The translations under genes and the position numbers were made by a program. Source: Phycisphaerae bacterium (GTDB taxonomy: Bacteria > Planctomycetota > Phycisphaerae > JAAYCJ01). Taken from it: a stretch of 9,931 nt of DNA. Location: contig WFQY01000235.1 in NCBI GenBank assembly GCA_015486815.1, forward strand, positions 1 through 9,931, in the 5' to 3' direction. The stretch's first letter is position 1. Every line of letters starts with the position of its first letter. Shown here piece by piece: positions 1 through 6,890 of this stretch. The notes under the pieces are model-generated. The model saw only the letters and a list, made by a program, of their open reading frames with translations. It made no database searches and was not told the origin of the DNA.

Positions 1-796
1 ATACGTAGCTTGCAATCTGCCCATCGCTATCGACAGAAGCTGAACCGTCAAGTGTAACCTGCTCACTGCCATTACCATCACTATCCGTAACCGTCTGATC
101 ATCGCCAGCCTCCGCTGTCGGAGGATTATTGGAGATATTTTGAGTATCATCGTTGTTCGTACTACCACTGTCATCATTTTGATTTTGACTATCACCGTTA
201 TCATTTACATTGCCCTGTTGGTAATCATTTTGGTTTTGATTGTCATTATTCTGAATATTTCCATCATTTGTGTCCTCGCTGTCGTTATTTTGGTTGCTAC
301 CGTTATCATTTACATCGCCCTGCTGATTGTCATTTTGGTTTTGGTCATCGTTGTTTTGGGTGTTCTTATCGACAACTATATTTATTACATAACTTGCTTC
401 TCGTGTTATACCGACTTCGGTATATCGAGCGTGAATAATTGTTTTCGCATCTGCAGTTATATCATCGGCACTTGTCCTGAATACGCCACTACTGTCGATA
501 CTACCCTGACCGCTAAAAATCGACCAATCAATACCATTTGCTATTGTTTCCTTACTACCATCGTCATAGATAGCTACGATAGAATAATTCCCCACATTAC
601 CTGCTGTTATTGTTCCTGGTCCTGATATATGTATATCTACCAATACCTTACCGTCATCTATGAGTGGAATACTATCAACGCAGCCTGCCGGTAAAAATAC
701 CAATCCTGCCACTGAAATTAACATCGCAGCGGAGAGTTGCAATACACTAATTGTGCGTAAAGACCTCTTGCGGATAGCTAACGTTGCTTGTTTCAT
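1..796 (-). CDS. Secreted or lipid-anchored Ig-like/PKD surface protein (C-terminus beyond the window)
   Basis: The open frame starts at the ATG read from 796 and continues without a stop to the window edge (265 codons seen). The N-terminus has a basic stretch (RKRSLR, residues 9-14), then a hydrophobic segment (about 15-37) ending in LPAGC with Cys39. This resembles a lipobox, but Pro at -3 is atypical, so either a lipoprotein or a plain Sec signal is possible. Residues about 50-142 look like a bacterial Ig-like domain (GPGTITAGN, then YDDGS, IDWS and GSIDSSGVF). Residues about 143-223 are an Asn/Asp/Gln-rich linker with an internal repeat, and a PKD module begins at about 225 (PPTAEAGDDQTV, then LDGSASVDSDG). 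A GAGGTT ribosome site lies about 6 nt upstream. Ig and PKD modules are usual in cell-surface adhesion or carbohydrate-binding proteins. The catalytic or binding part, if any, lies outside the window, so the specific function is unknown. Confidence 0.85.
   Translation of the reverse strand, partial: MKQATLAIRKRSLRTISVLQLSAAMLISVAGLVFLPAGCVDSIPLIDDGKVLVDIHISGPGTITAGNVGNYSIVAIYDDGSKETIANGIDWSIFSGQGSIDSSGVFRTSADDITADAKTIIHARYTEVGITREASYVINIVVDKNTQNNDDQNQNDNQQGDVNDNGSNQNNDSEDTNDGNIQNNDNQNQNDYQQGNVNDNGDSQNQNDDSGSTNNDDTQNISNNPPTAEAGDDQTVTDSDGNGSEQVTLDGSASVDSDGQIASYV
194..355 (-). repeat. Imperfect in-gene tandem repeat coding the N/D/Q-rich linker
   Basis: Two copies of a unit of about 34-35 codons encode the linker of the surface protein. 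One contains QNQNDNQQGDVNDNG (residues about 152-166) and the other QNQNDYQQGNVNDNG (about 187-201). The nucleotide identity of the cores is high, which suggests a recent duplication or slippage rather than only convergent amino acid composition. Such linkers are typically flexible spacers between surface domains and often vary in length between strains. Confidence 0.75.
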
Positions 797-954
797 ATAA
801 AAACCTCATTTAAAAAATAGCCAACCAGTCCCGGCAGAGACGATGCTGTTAAAATAGTTAATTTGCTCTCCCCCGCGCATAAACAACCCACCTCATAAAA
901 TATGCGGATTGAGAAAAAACCAAGCCTCCTTCAAAATAAATAAATTAACGAAAC

Positions 955-983
955 GAGATAAAAATGGTAAATTAGGTTGTCAA
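955..983 (-). promoter_or_regulatory. Candidate sigma-70-type promoter for the surface protein, with a leader of about 150 nt
   Basis: Read on the - strand, a perfect TTGACA (978-983) is followed after exactly 17 bp by TATCTC (955-960), a poor -10 (3 of 6). Transcription would start near 948 and leave about 150 nt of leader before the ATG at 796. In that leader, 866-872 can pair with 833-839 (six of seven positions), and a T-run lies at about 811-816 just before the ribosome site. I do not recognise a known riboswitch class. Confidence 0.35.
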
Positions 984-1007
984 GAGATACGTGAAAAAAC
1001 CATCTCT
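983..1007. repeat. Short inverted repeat upstream of the heparinase gene
   Basis: AGAGAT (983-988) and ATCTCT (1002-1007) form a perfect 6-bp dyad with a 13-bp spacer, 46-70 bp upstream of the heparinase ATG and abutting the divergent TTGACA. It could be an operator for the divergent pair or a minor leader hairpin. A dyad this short also arises by chance. No convincing + strand promoter was found beside it. Confidence 0.25.
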
Positions 1008-1008
1008 A

Positions 1009-1035
1009 TATAAATTTAAAATTCAAATTCGAAAA
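1009..1035. repeat. Degenerate AT-rich short-period repeat (ATTTGAA-like)
   Basis: On the - strand this stretch reads as imperfect 6-9 bp units beginning ATTT (ATTTGA, ATTTTAA, ATTTATA). It is a degenerate relative, in opposite orientation, of the heptamer array at the end of leuD. It sits directly before the heparinase start region. Its composition differs from the coding DNA on either side. Confidence 0.4.
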
Positions 1036-1052
1036 ATGCAAACAGGGCGAGA

Positions 1053-3074
1053 ATGCAGCAGATAAGGTGGTATGTAAATCGATTGAGAATGATGTCTGCC
1101 GGAGAAATACTCTGGCGGATATATTCAGCTATAAGAGATATCCTCGATTACCTTATCCTTGATTTCAGACAGAAACCAATGAAATTATCGGAACTAATAG
1201 CTGAAAAGTCCTTGTTTACCCCAGGATTCAGAACGTCGAATATAGCTCTAAGCGAGTGGCGAGATAAAGATATTGGTTCCGATAATCCGCAGGCACGTTG
1301 GTATGAGAATCTTATCGGACGTGCGGATAAGATTGCTCAACACAAGCTAAGCTTTTTCGATTTGAAGGATAAATTTTTAGGTGAGACTATCGATTGGAAC
1401 AAAGATTACAAAAGCGGCAAATCCGCTCCGATGAAATTTGCACCGCATATCGATTACCGCGATTTCAATATCACAGGCGATTGTAAATTCGTTTGGGAGC
1501 CTAACCGACATCATCATTTGGTAGTTTTAGCCCGAGCATATCGGGCGTCGGGTGAAATCCGCTACGCAAAGGAAATCATAAACCAATTAACAAGTTGGTT
1601 TGAGCAATGCCCCTATGGTATCGGTATGAATTGGCGTAGCCCGCTCGAGTTAGGGGTTAGACTAATAAATTGGGTTTGGGCGGTCGATTTGATGTACGAA
1701 TCGAATCTGATACGGGACGATTTTTTGCATCGATTGCTTGATATAGTCTATAAGCATCTTTGGGAGATAGTGAGAAAGCGTTCGCGATGTTCATCGGTGA
1801 ATAATCATCTGATAGGCGAGATGGCGGGGGTATTCGTAGCAACAGCGTATTTCAAAGAAATGAAAAATGCGAAGAGATGGCATATATTGAGCAAAGAGAT
1901 TCTCGAAAGAGAGATAATCAATCAGACTTATCCTGACGGCTGTTCTCGCGAGCATGCCCTCAGATATCATATTTTTGTTATGCAGTTTTTTCTAATAGCA
2001 GGCGTCGTCGCGAAGAAGATTGGTGATGATTTTTCCGATAATTATTGGTCGCGGCTGGAAAAAATGTTCGAATTCGTATCCGCTATCGCTCAAGGCGGAG
2101 AAAATCTGCCTATGTTTGGCGATTATGATGACGGATATGTCCTCGACCTATCTTATCACCCACACGATATTAACGGACTATTGTCCGCAGGTGCTGAGAT
2201 TTTTCAACGCGATGATTTGAGAATATCGCAATCACCAAGCGAATGGCCGATTTGGCTCATTGACGGTGCTACGATTGATAAATCGACAAATCTTCCCGCT
2301 GATAATAGCACAACTTTGACTTCACGGGCATTTACGTCTTCGGGATATTATCTCCTGCAAAATGGCGAAAGGGAAGATACCGATTGCGTCAGTCTGCTTT
2401 TCGACAGCGGTCAGCAAGGACTAAAACCGCTGGTAGCTCACGGACATGCCGACGCTCTTTCGTTTGTCCTGAGAGTTGGCGGTAAAGATATATTTATCGA
2501 TAGCGGAACTTACGATTATTTTTCGTTTCCCGATTGGCGAAATTATTTTCGCAGTACACGTGCCCATAATACCGTAGAAATCGACGGCGAAAATCAAGCG
2601 GAGCTCGCTGGCCCTTTTCTCTGGAATACACAAGCGGATGCTACGGCTCTCGAATATCAGCCAACCGCTGCAGGCGGAGCAATCATAGGCGAGCATACGG
2701 GATACTTTAGGCTTGCAAATCCCGTTCTCCACCGCAGAACCATAAAACTCAACGATAAAACCATCACAATAATCGATAATCTCGAAGCTATAAGGCAGCA
2801 CAAAATCACGCAATATTTTCATTTGGCAGAGAACGTCCGTATCGACAAAATCGAAACAAATCATATTTTCTTACGTGCTGACTCCATACAAATAGAAATG
2901 ATAATTGATGAGCGATTGGATATTCGTACGTATATGGGCAGCGAAAATCCTATAATGGGTTGGTCGAGTCGGGGCTATCATAGGAAAACGCCTATCACCA
3001 CCATCGCAGCGGAATATCAAACCAACGGTGCTATAACGCTTAATACAACGATACTCATCGTGTATAAATCTTGA
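1053..3074 (+). CDS. Heparinase II/III family protein (polysaccharide lyase-like)
   Basis: The 673-residue product has the two-part layout of the heparinase II/III family: an alpha/alpha-toroid (about 60-390) and a C-terminal beta-sandwich (about 420-670). The N-terminal LRMMSAGEILWRI and the GDCKFVWEPNRHHHL stretch (142-155) are typical of family members found in exopolysaccharide clusters. Candidate catalytic residues by family analogy are Asn251-His252 in VNNHLIGE, Tyr305 in SREHALRYH, and His465 in VAHGHADALS; FRSTRAHNTVEIDG (499-512) follows. Members cleave uronic-acid-containing glycans by beta-elimination, but the substrate cannot be read here. There is no signal peptide, which argues against a secreted degradative enzyme and for a role tied to the cell's own polysaccharide. 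The ATG at 1053 has a weak AGGG site 5 nt upstream. Met13/Met14 are alternative starts, but the sequence before them looks like family sequence. Confidence 0.93.
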   Translation: MQQIRWYVNRLRMMSAGEILWRIYSAIRDILDYLILDFRQKPMKLSELIAEKSLFTPGFRTSNIALSEWRDKDIGSDNPQARWYENLIGRADKIAQHKLSFFDLKDKFLGETIDWNKDYKSGKSAPMKFAPHIDYRDFNITGDCKFVWEPNRHHHLVVLARAYRASGEIRYAKEIINQLTSWFEQCPYGIGMNWRSPLELGVRLINWVWAVDLMYESNLIRDDFLHRLLDIVYKHLWEIVRKRSRCSSVNNHLIGEMAGVFVATAYFKEMKNAKRWHILSKEILEREIINQTYPDGCSREHALRYHIFVMQFFLIAGVVAKKIGDDFSDNYWSRLEKMFEFVSAIAQGGENLPMFGDYDDGYVLDLSYHPHDINGLLSAGAEIFQRDDLRISQSPSEWPIWLIDGATIDKSTNLPADNSTTLTSRAFTSSGYYLLQNGEREDTDCVSLLFDSGQQGLKPLVAHGHADALSFVLRVGGKDIFIDSGTYDYFSFPDWRNYFRSTRAHNTVEIDGENQAELAGPFLWNTQADATALEYQPTAAGGAIIGEHTGYFRLANPVLHRRTIKLNDKTITIIDNLEAIRQHKITQYFHLAENVRIDKIETNHIFLRADSIQIEMIIDERLDIRTYMGSENPIMGWSSRGYHRKTPITTIAAEYQTNGAITLNTTILIVYKS

Positions 3075-3099
3075 CATCAGCGGCAATAAACAATACGAT
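3071..3099 (+). promoter_or_regulatory. Sigma-70-type promoter for sat/cysC and downstream genes
   Basis: A perfect TTGACA (3071-3076) overlaps the heparinase TGA stop and is followed after 17 bp by TACGAT (3094-3099, 4 of 6 matches to TATAAT). The predicted start, at about 3106, leaves a leader of roughly 43 nt before the ATG at 3149. It implies that the sulfate-activation cluster is transcribed independently of the heparinase gene. No operator is recognisable. Confidence 0.6.
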
Positions 3100-3148
3100 T
3101 CTATTTTGTCTTTGTGTATCAGAATAATTTTTATGGAGTACTAACAAT

Positions 3149-4873
3149 ATGCCTTCGCATCTTATCGAACCGCACGGCGGTAAGCTTGTAAATATGCTGG
3201 TCAATGCCGACCGAGCAGCTGAGCTTAAAAAGCTTAGCAGAGATTGGCCTTCGGTTGACCTTACGCCGCGTCAGCTTTGCGACCTCGAGTTGATAACAAA
3301 CGGAGGATTCTCGCCACTCGAAGGTTTTATGACAAAAAAAGATTACGATAGTGTTTGTGATAAAATGAGGCTTGCCAACGGAGTGCTTTGGCCGATGCCT
3401 ATAACTCTCGATATTTCCGAAGAGTTAGCATCTACGCTTAAGGTTGGCGACATTCTTGCGTTGCGAGATTTTGAAGGAGTTGTCCTTGCTGCGTTGCATA
3501 TAGAGGACATTTGGCAGCCTGACCTTCAAGCAGAAGCAAAAAAGGTTTATGGCACGAGCGATACGCAACATCCCGCTGTCGCATATCTTCAGCAGCAGAC
3601 CAAACCATATTACGTAGGCGGAAAAATCGAAGCGCTGTCGCTACCTCATCATTACGATTATGTTGACCTTCGGCATACACCCGCTCAGCTTAGGGAAAAG
3701 TTCGCTACTATGGGTTGGCGTAAGGTAGTAGCGTTTCAAACACGCAATCCTATGCACAGGGCGCATCAGGAATTGACATTCAGGGCAGCCAAGGAACTCG
3801 AAGCGAATCTGCTGATACATCCGGTGGTCGGTATGACCAAACCCGGAGATGTTGACCATTATACTCGTGTCCGATGTTATCAGGCGATATTAAGGCATTA
3901 TCCGAAAAATACGACAATGCTAAGCTTGCTACCCTTAGCGATGCGTATGGGCGGGCCACGAGAAGCGCTTTGGCATGCGATTATCAGGAAAAACTTCGGC
4001 TGCACTCATTTCATTGTCGGCAGAGACCACGCAGGACCAGGAACCGATTCTAACGGTAAGCCATTTTATGGCCACTATGATGCACAGGAGTTATTAAAGC
4101 AATATCAGGACGAGCTGGGTATCCAAATGGTGCCATTCAAGATGATGGTCTATCTCGAAGAACGCGACGAATATGTCCCGATAGACGAAGTGCCCGAAGG
4201 TGTTACACCCAAATCGCTTTCGGGAACAGAACTGCGAGAGCGATTAGCACAAGGTCGGGAGATACCTTCGTGGTTTTCTTATCCCGATGTTATCGAAGAG
4301 CTTCGTCGCACATATAAGCCGAGAGCTGAGCAGGGATTTACCGTATTCTTCACCGGGCCACCGAGTTCGGGAAAATCCACACTCGCTAATGTGCTTATGA
4401 TTAAATTATTGGAGATGGGCGGTCGGCCGGTTACGCTGCTCGATGGCGATCTGGTAAGAAAGCATCTTTCCTCGGAGCTTGGCTTTTCGAAAGAGCATCG
4501 CGATATAAACATCAGACGTATAGGCTTTGTAGCGTCCGAAATTACCAAAAACGGTGGCGTCGCTATTTGTGCCCCGATTGCTCCGTACGATAGCGTGCGA
4601 AAAGAAGTTCGCAATATGATTCAGCCGCGTGGCGGATTTGTTTTGCTATATGTTGCAACGCCCCTTGAAGTTTGCGAACAGCGAGATAGAAAGGGACTCT
4701 ACGCAAAAGCCAGAGCGGGCATAATAAAAGAATTTACCGGTATATCCGACCCGTATGAAAAGCCCGAAGACGCTGACCTTACAATAGACACTACCGACCT
4801 AACGCCCGAGGAATGTGTCCAAGAAGTGCTATTACTACTCGAGAGAGAAGGTTTTATAGCGCCTAACAAATAA
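3149..4873 (+). CDS. sat/cysC: Bifunctional sulfate adenylyltransferase / adenylylsulfate kinase (PAPS synthesis)
   Basis: This 574-residue fusion carries out both steps of sulfate activation: sulfate plus ATP to APS, then APS plus ATP to PAPS. The N-terminal ATP sulfurylase begins with PHGGKLVNML (8-17). It holds the nucleotide-binding QTRNPMHRAHQEL (197-209, HxxH at 203-206), the MRMGGPREALWHA stretch (265-277) and GRDHAGPG (291-298). The C-terminal APS kinase (about 395-574) has the P-loop GPPSSGKST (403-411), LDGDLVRKHL (431-440), GFSKEHRDINIRRIGFVA, the IAPYDSVR stretch, and DRKGLYAKARAG (512-523). All key motifs are intact in both halves, so both activities are expected. It is a homomeric Sat-type enzyme, not the CysDN type. 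GGAG lies 10 nt before the ATG. leuD follows after 18 nt. No cysH, sulfite reductase or sulfotransferase is visible, so the fate of PAPS is open. Confidence 0.97.
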   Translation: MPSHLIEPHGGKLVNMLVNADRAAELKKLSRDWPSVDLTPRQLCDLELITNGGFSPLEGFMTKKDYDSVCDKMRLANGVLWPMPITLDISEELASTLKVGDILALRDFEGVVLAALHIEDIWQPDLQAEAKKVYGTSDTQHPAVAYLQQQTKPYYVGGKIEALSLPHHYDYVDLRHTPAQLREKFATMGWRKVVAFQTRNPMHRAHQELTFRAAKELEANLLIHPVVGMTKPGDVDHYTRVRCYQAILRHYPKNTTMLSLLPLAMRMGGPREALWHAIIRKNFGCTHFIVGRDHAGPGTDSNGKPFYGHYDAQELLKQYQDELGIQMVPFKMMVYLEERDEYVPIDEVPEGVTPKSLSGTELRERLAQGREIPSWFSYPDVIEELRRTYKPRAEQGFTVFFTGPPSSGKSTLANVLMIKLLEMGGRPVTLLDGDLVRKHLSSELGFSKEHRDINIRRIGFVASEITKNGGVAICAPIAPYDSVRKEVRNMIQPRGGFVLLYVATPLEVCEQRDRKGLYAKARAGIIKEFTGISDPYEKPEDADLTIDTTDLTPEECVQEVLLLLEREGFIAPNK

Positions 4874-4891
4874 TAAACGGGAGAAAATGCG

Positions 4892-5476
4892 ATGGAAAAA
4901 ATAATCGAAGGAAAAGCGTTTGTGCTTGGTGATAATGTCGATACCGATCAGATTATACCAGCTGAATACCTGAGCTATAATCCGTCAATAAAATCCGAAC
5001 GCAAAATGTTCGGCCGATATGCACTTTCCGGCGTGCCTAAAGAGACATCGGGGCTGCCTGACGGCGGAATCCCTTTTGTCGATATGAGCGATGAAAATAA
5101 CTGCCAAAGTGAATATTCGATTATAATTGCGGGAAAGAATTTCGGCTGTGGCAGTTCACGCGAGCATGCACCGTTAGCATTAGCAGAGGCGGGAGTCAAA
5201 GCTGTCGTTGCCAATTTCTACGCCAGAATATTTTTTCGCAATTCGGTCAATGGCGGATATCTGGTTCCGCTCGAGACGGACGAAGAGATTTATAAATCGG
5301 TAAAGACAGGCGATATTGTCAAAATCGATATCGAACAATCGACATTGACAAATACTGCCGACGGTAAAGTTTATAAGCTCAAACCGCTGGGCGATGTCGC
5401 GGAGATAATCGAAGCAGGCGGTTTATTCGAATACGCGAAGAAATTTACAATTTATAATTTGAAATTTGACATTTGA
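4892..5476 (+). CDS. leuD: 3-isopropylmalate dehydratase small subunit (plant-type LeuD)
   Basis: LeuD is the swivel-domain subunit that joins LeuC, the iron-sulfur subunit, to isomerise 2- and 3-isopropylmalate in leucine synthesis. Diagnostic motifs are GDNVDTDQIIPAEYL (13-27), GKNFGCGSSREHAPLAL (81-97) and ARIFFRNSVNGGYLVPLE (111-128). The C-terminal DGKVYKLKPLGDVAEIIEAG (158-177) with the GLFEYAKK stretch closely resembles chloroplast isopropylmalate isomerase small subunits rather than the E. coli type. The ATG at 4892 has CGGGAG 8 nt upstream. The last ten residues (FTIYNLKFDI) and the TGA are encoded by an AT-rich heptamer array, so the natural C-terminus appears replaced or extended. 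leuC is not in the window. Relation to homoaconitase-type small subunits cannot be excluded from sequence alone, but LeuD is the better fit. Confidence 0.93.
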   Translation: MEKIIEGKAFVLGDNVDTDQIIPAEYLSYNPSIKSERKMFGRYALSGVPKETSGLPDGGIPFVDMSDENNCQSEYSIIIAGKNFGCGSSREHAPLALAEAGVKAVVANFYARIFFRNSVNGGYLVPLETDEEIYKSVKTGDIVKIDIEQSTLTNTADGKVYKLKPLGDVAEIIEAGGLFEYAKKFTIYNLKFDI

Positions 5477-5484
5477 AATTTTGT
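5443..5484. repeat. Heptanucleotide tandem array (six 7-bp units, consensus ATTTGAA)
   Basis: Six consecutive 7-bp units each begin with ATTT. Two are exactly ATTTGAA, and the others end in ACA, ATA, GAC or TGT. The array starts within the coding end of leuD, contains the leuD TGA (5474-5476), and ends 1 bp before the GTG of the next gene. Because 7 is not a multiple of 3, the coded peptide repeats only every 21 bp. A degenerate inverted relative lies at 1009-1035. Confidence 0.85.
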
Positions 5485-5485
5485 C

Positions 5486-5968
5486 GTGTCTAAACATTCA
5501 ATATTAGTCGGCTTAAGTTTCGGGTTGACCTCAGGCGTGATAACAACTCTCGGCTTGATGGTAGGGGTGAGTTCTGCAGCTGGCTCGCGAGTTGCTGTTA
5601 TCGGCGCAATTCTTACTATCGCGGTAGCGGACGCCTTTTCCGATGCGTTGGGTATTCATATCTCCGAAGAGTCGGAAAACACGCACACCGCAAAGGAAAT
5701 ATGGATAGCGACAATAAGCACATTTCTCTCGAAATTTTTCTTTGCACTTACCTTTATCGTACCTGTATTATTGCTTGCACTTGATGATGCGATTTTAGTA
5801 AGTGTATTTTGGGGTTTAGCTATCCTATCGCTGATGAGCTATATGCTTGCACGTCAGCAAAACATTGCACCTTGGCGGGTAATAGCGGAGCATCTGATAA
5901 TAGCTCTTGGGGTCATATTTTCCACTCATTACATCGGATTGTGGATAGCGGACATATTCGCAAGCTGA
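5486..5968 (+). CDS. Small VIT1/CCC1-like integral membrane protein (putative metal transporter family)
   Basis: The 160-residue product is mostly hydrophobic, with about five predicted membrane segments (near 6-29, 35-56, 74-98, 101-121, 133-155). The opening LSFGLTSGVITTLGLMVGVS and the following AVADAFSDALGIHISEESE resemble the repeat GLxxGxxxTLxLVxG...GALSMAxGEYxS of the VIT1/CCC1 (DUF125) family, whose characterised members move iron or manganese into vacuoles. Length and layout match the short prokaryotic subgroup (TIGR00267-like). The start is GTG at 5486, 9 nt after the leuD stop. No Shine-Dalgarno is visible because the heptamer repeat lies there, so translational coupling to leuD is likely. 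The next in-frame ATG (residue 25) would destroy the first membrane segment. Metal transport is an inference from family resemblance, and the substrate is unknown. Confidence 0.8.
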   Translation: MSKHSILVGLSFGLTSGVITTLGLMVGVSSAAGSRVAVIGAILTIAVADAFSDALGIHISEESENTHTAKEIWIATISTFLSKFFFALTFIVPVLLLALDDAILVSVFWGLAILSLMSYMLARQQNIAPWRVIAEHLIIALGVIFSTHYIGLWIADIFAS

Positions 5969-6047
5969 TGGAAATATTTTTCAGACGAACTCGGTTTTTG
6001 ACGATAAGATATAAGCGGGGAAGGTATTATTTGAAAGGAACGTATAT

Positions 6048-6782
6048 ATGACTATTAAGAGCGCCAGGGATTTCGATACGCCAGCACAACATTATGATGA
6101 CCTTTGGCGGGTGTTTCGCATAATGGCGGAATTTGTCGAAGGTTTCGAGTTGATGGGCAATGTTGGTAGAGCTATTTCGATTTTCGGTTCCGCTCGCACT
6201 AAGCCCGATGATAAATATTATAAGATGGCAGAGCAGTTATCTGCTGACCTTGCAGAAAGCGGTTTTGCGATAATTACCGGAGGTGGTCCGGGAATTATGG
6301 AAGCTGCCAATAAAGGTGCAGCAGAGGCTGGCGGATTAAGCGTGGGCTTGAATATACTTCTGCCGATGGAGCAAACACCCAATCCGTATCAAAACGTGTC
6401 GATGGAGTTTCACTACTTTTTCGCCCGCAAGATGATGTTCATCAAATACGCATGGGGGTTGGTTTGTTTCCCCGGCGGCTTCGGAACGCTCGATGAGTTT
6501 TTCGAATCGATGACGCTTATTCAGACACACAAAGCACCGACTTTCCCCGTTGTATGCATAGGCAAAGATTACTGGTCGGGGCTTATCGATTGGCTTAAGG
6601 GTAAGGTGCTCGATGAATATCACAACATCGACCCCGAAGATATGAATCTATTTGAGGTAACCGACAATATAGAAGCAGCTGCTGATTTTCTGCGTAAAAA
6701 TGCCGGACAGAAAGTAGTAAAACCGCCGCCTCACTTCAGACCTATCAATGGCGAGCTAATGTCGCCAGCTTCGAGAAAATAA
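6048..6782 (+). CDS. LOG-family Rossmann protein (TIGR00730; nucleotide 5'-monophosphate phosphoribohydrolase-like)
   Basis: The 244-residue protein carries the two signature motifs of the LOG (lysine decarboxylase-like) family: GGGPGIMEAANKGA (78-91) and PGGFGTLDE (142-150), plus the conserved FARKMMF (125-131). Characterised members hydrolyse nucleoside 5'-monophosphates (cytokinin riboside or purine/pyrimidine NMPs) to free base and ribose 5-phosphate. The old lysine decarboxylase label is incorrect. A cytosolic nucleotide-salvage or stress role is likely. There is a pre-domain of about 40 residues before the Rossmann core (RAISIFGSAR, 41-50), as in the longer LOG group. AAAGGA at 6034-6039 lies 8 nt before the ATG. 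The gap of 79 nt after the membrane protein contains only poor promoter-like hexamers, so read-through from upstream is plausible. The exact nucleotide substrate cannot be deduced. Confidence 0.93.
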   Translation: MTIKSARDFDTPAQHYDDLWRVFRIMAEFVEGFELMGNVGRAISIFGSARTKPDDKYYKMAEQLSADLAESGFAIITGGGPGIMEAANKGAAEAGGLSVGLNILLPMEQTPNPYQNVSMEFHYFFARKMMFIKYAWGLVCFPGGFGTLDEFFESMTLIQTHKAPTFPVVCIGKDYWSGLIDWLKGKVLDEYHNIDPEDMNLFEVTDNIEAAADFLRKNAGQKVVKPPPHFRPINGELMSPASRK

Positions 6783-6809
6783 ATAACGCAAAACGATAGC
6801 GTATAACTA

Positions 6810-6838
6810 TTGCTGTCAATCCGCTGCTTAGCTATAAT
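6810..6838 (+). promoter_or_regulatory. Sigma-70-type promoter for the Gfo/Idh oxidoreductase
   Basis: TTGCTG (6810-6815) and a perfect TATAAT (6833-6838) are separated by exactly 17 bp, in the 108-bp gap before the oxidoreductase. The start near 6845 gives a leader of about 46 nt, with GGAG at 6880-6883 as the ribosome site. The -35 matches only at TTG, but the perfect -10 and the spacing make this a good candidate. Confidence 0.6.
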
Positions 6839-6890
6839 GTGCGCCTAATATTAACAATAAAAACAATAAGCATATAAACGGAGTTTGACA

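Noticed and set aside
140..625. A 161-residue + strand open frame, very rich in Ile, Val and Leu, that looks like a membrane protein
   Set aside because: It is the antisense of the Asn/Asp-rich linker and Ig-like domain of the - strand surface protein; AAT/GAT codons read as ATT/ATC in reverse. It has no ribosome site or family resemblance.
754..796. Twin-arginine (Tat) signal in the surface protein (RKRSLRT)
   Set aside because: There is no consecutive Arg-Arg pair in an S-R-R-x-F-L-K context; a basic n-region of a Sec or lipoprotein signal explains it.
860..923. Possible 21-codon leader peptide on the - strand starting at TTG (923-921) after AAGGAGG
   Set aside because: The TTG is only 1 nt from the ribosome-site core, the peptide has no regulatory-codon run, and no ATG lies at a usable distance.
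2421..2864. A 147-codon - strand open frame inside the heparinase gene
   Set aside because: The overlapping + strand frame carries strong family motifs throughout; the reverse frame is a by-product of codon usage.
5998..6030. Promoter before the LOG gene (TTGACG and TATTAT)
   Set aside because: The spacing is 21 bp, too long for a standard promoter, and no better pair was found.
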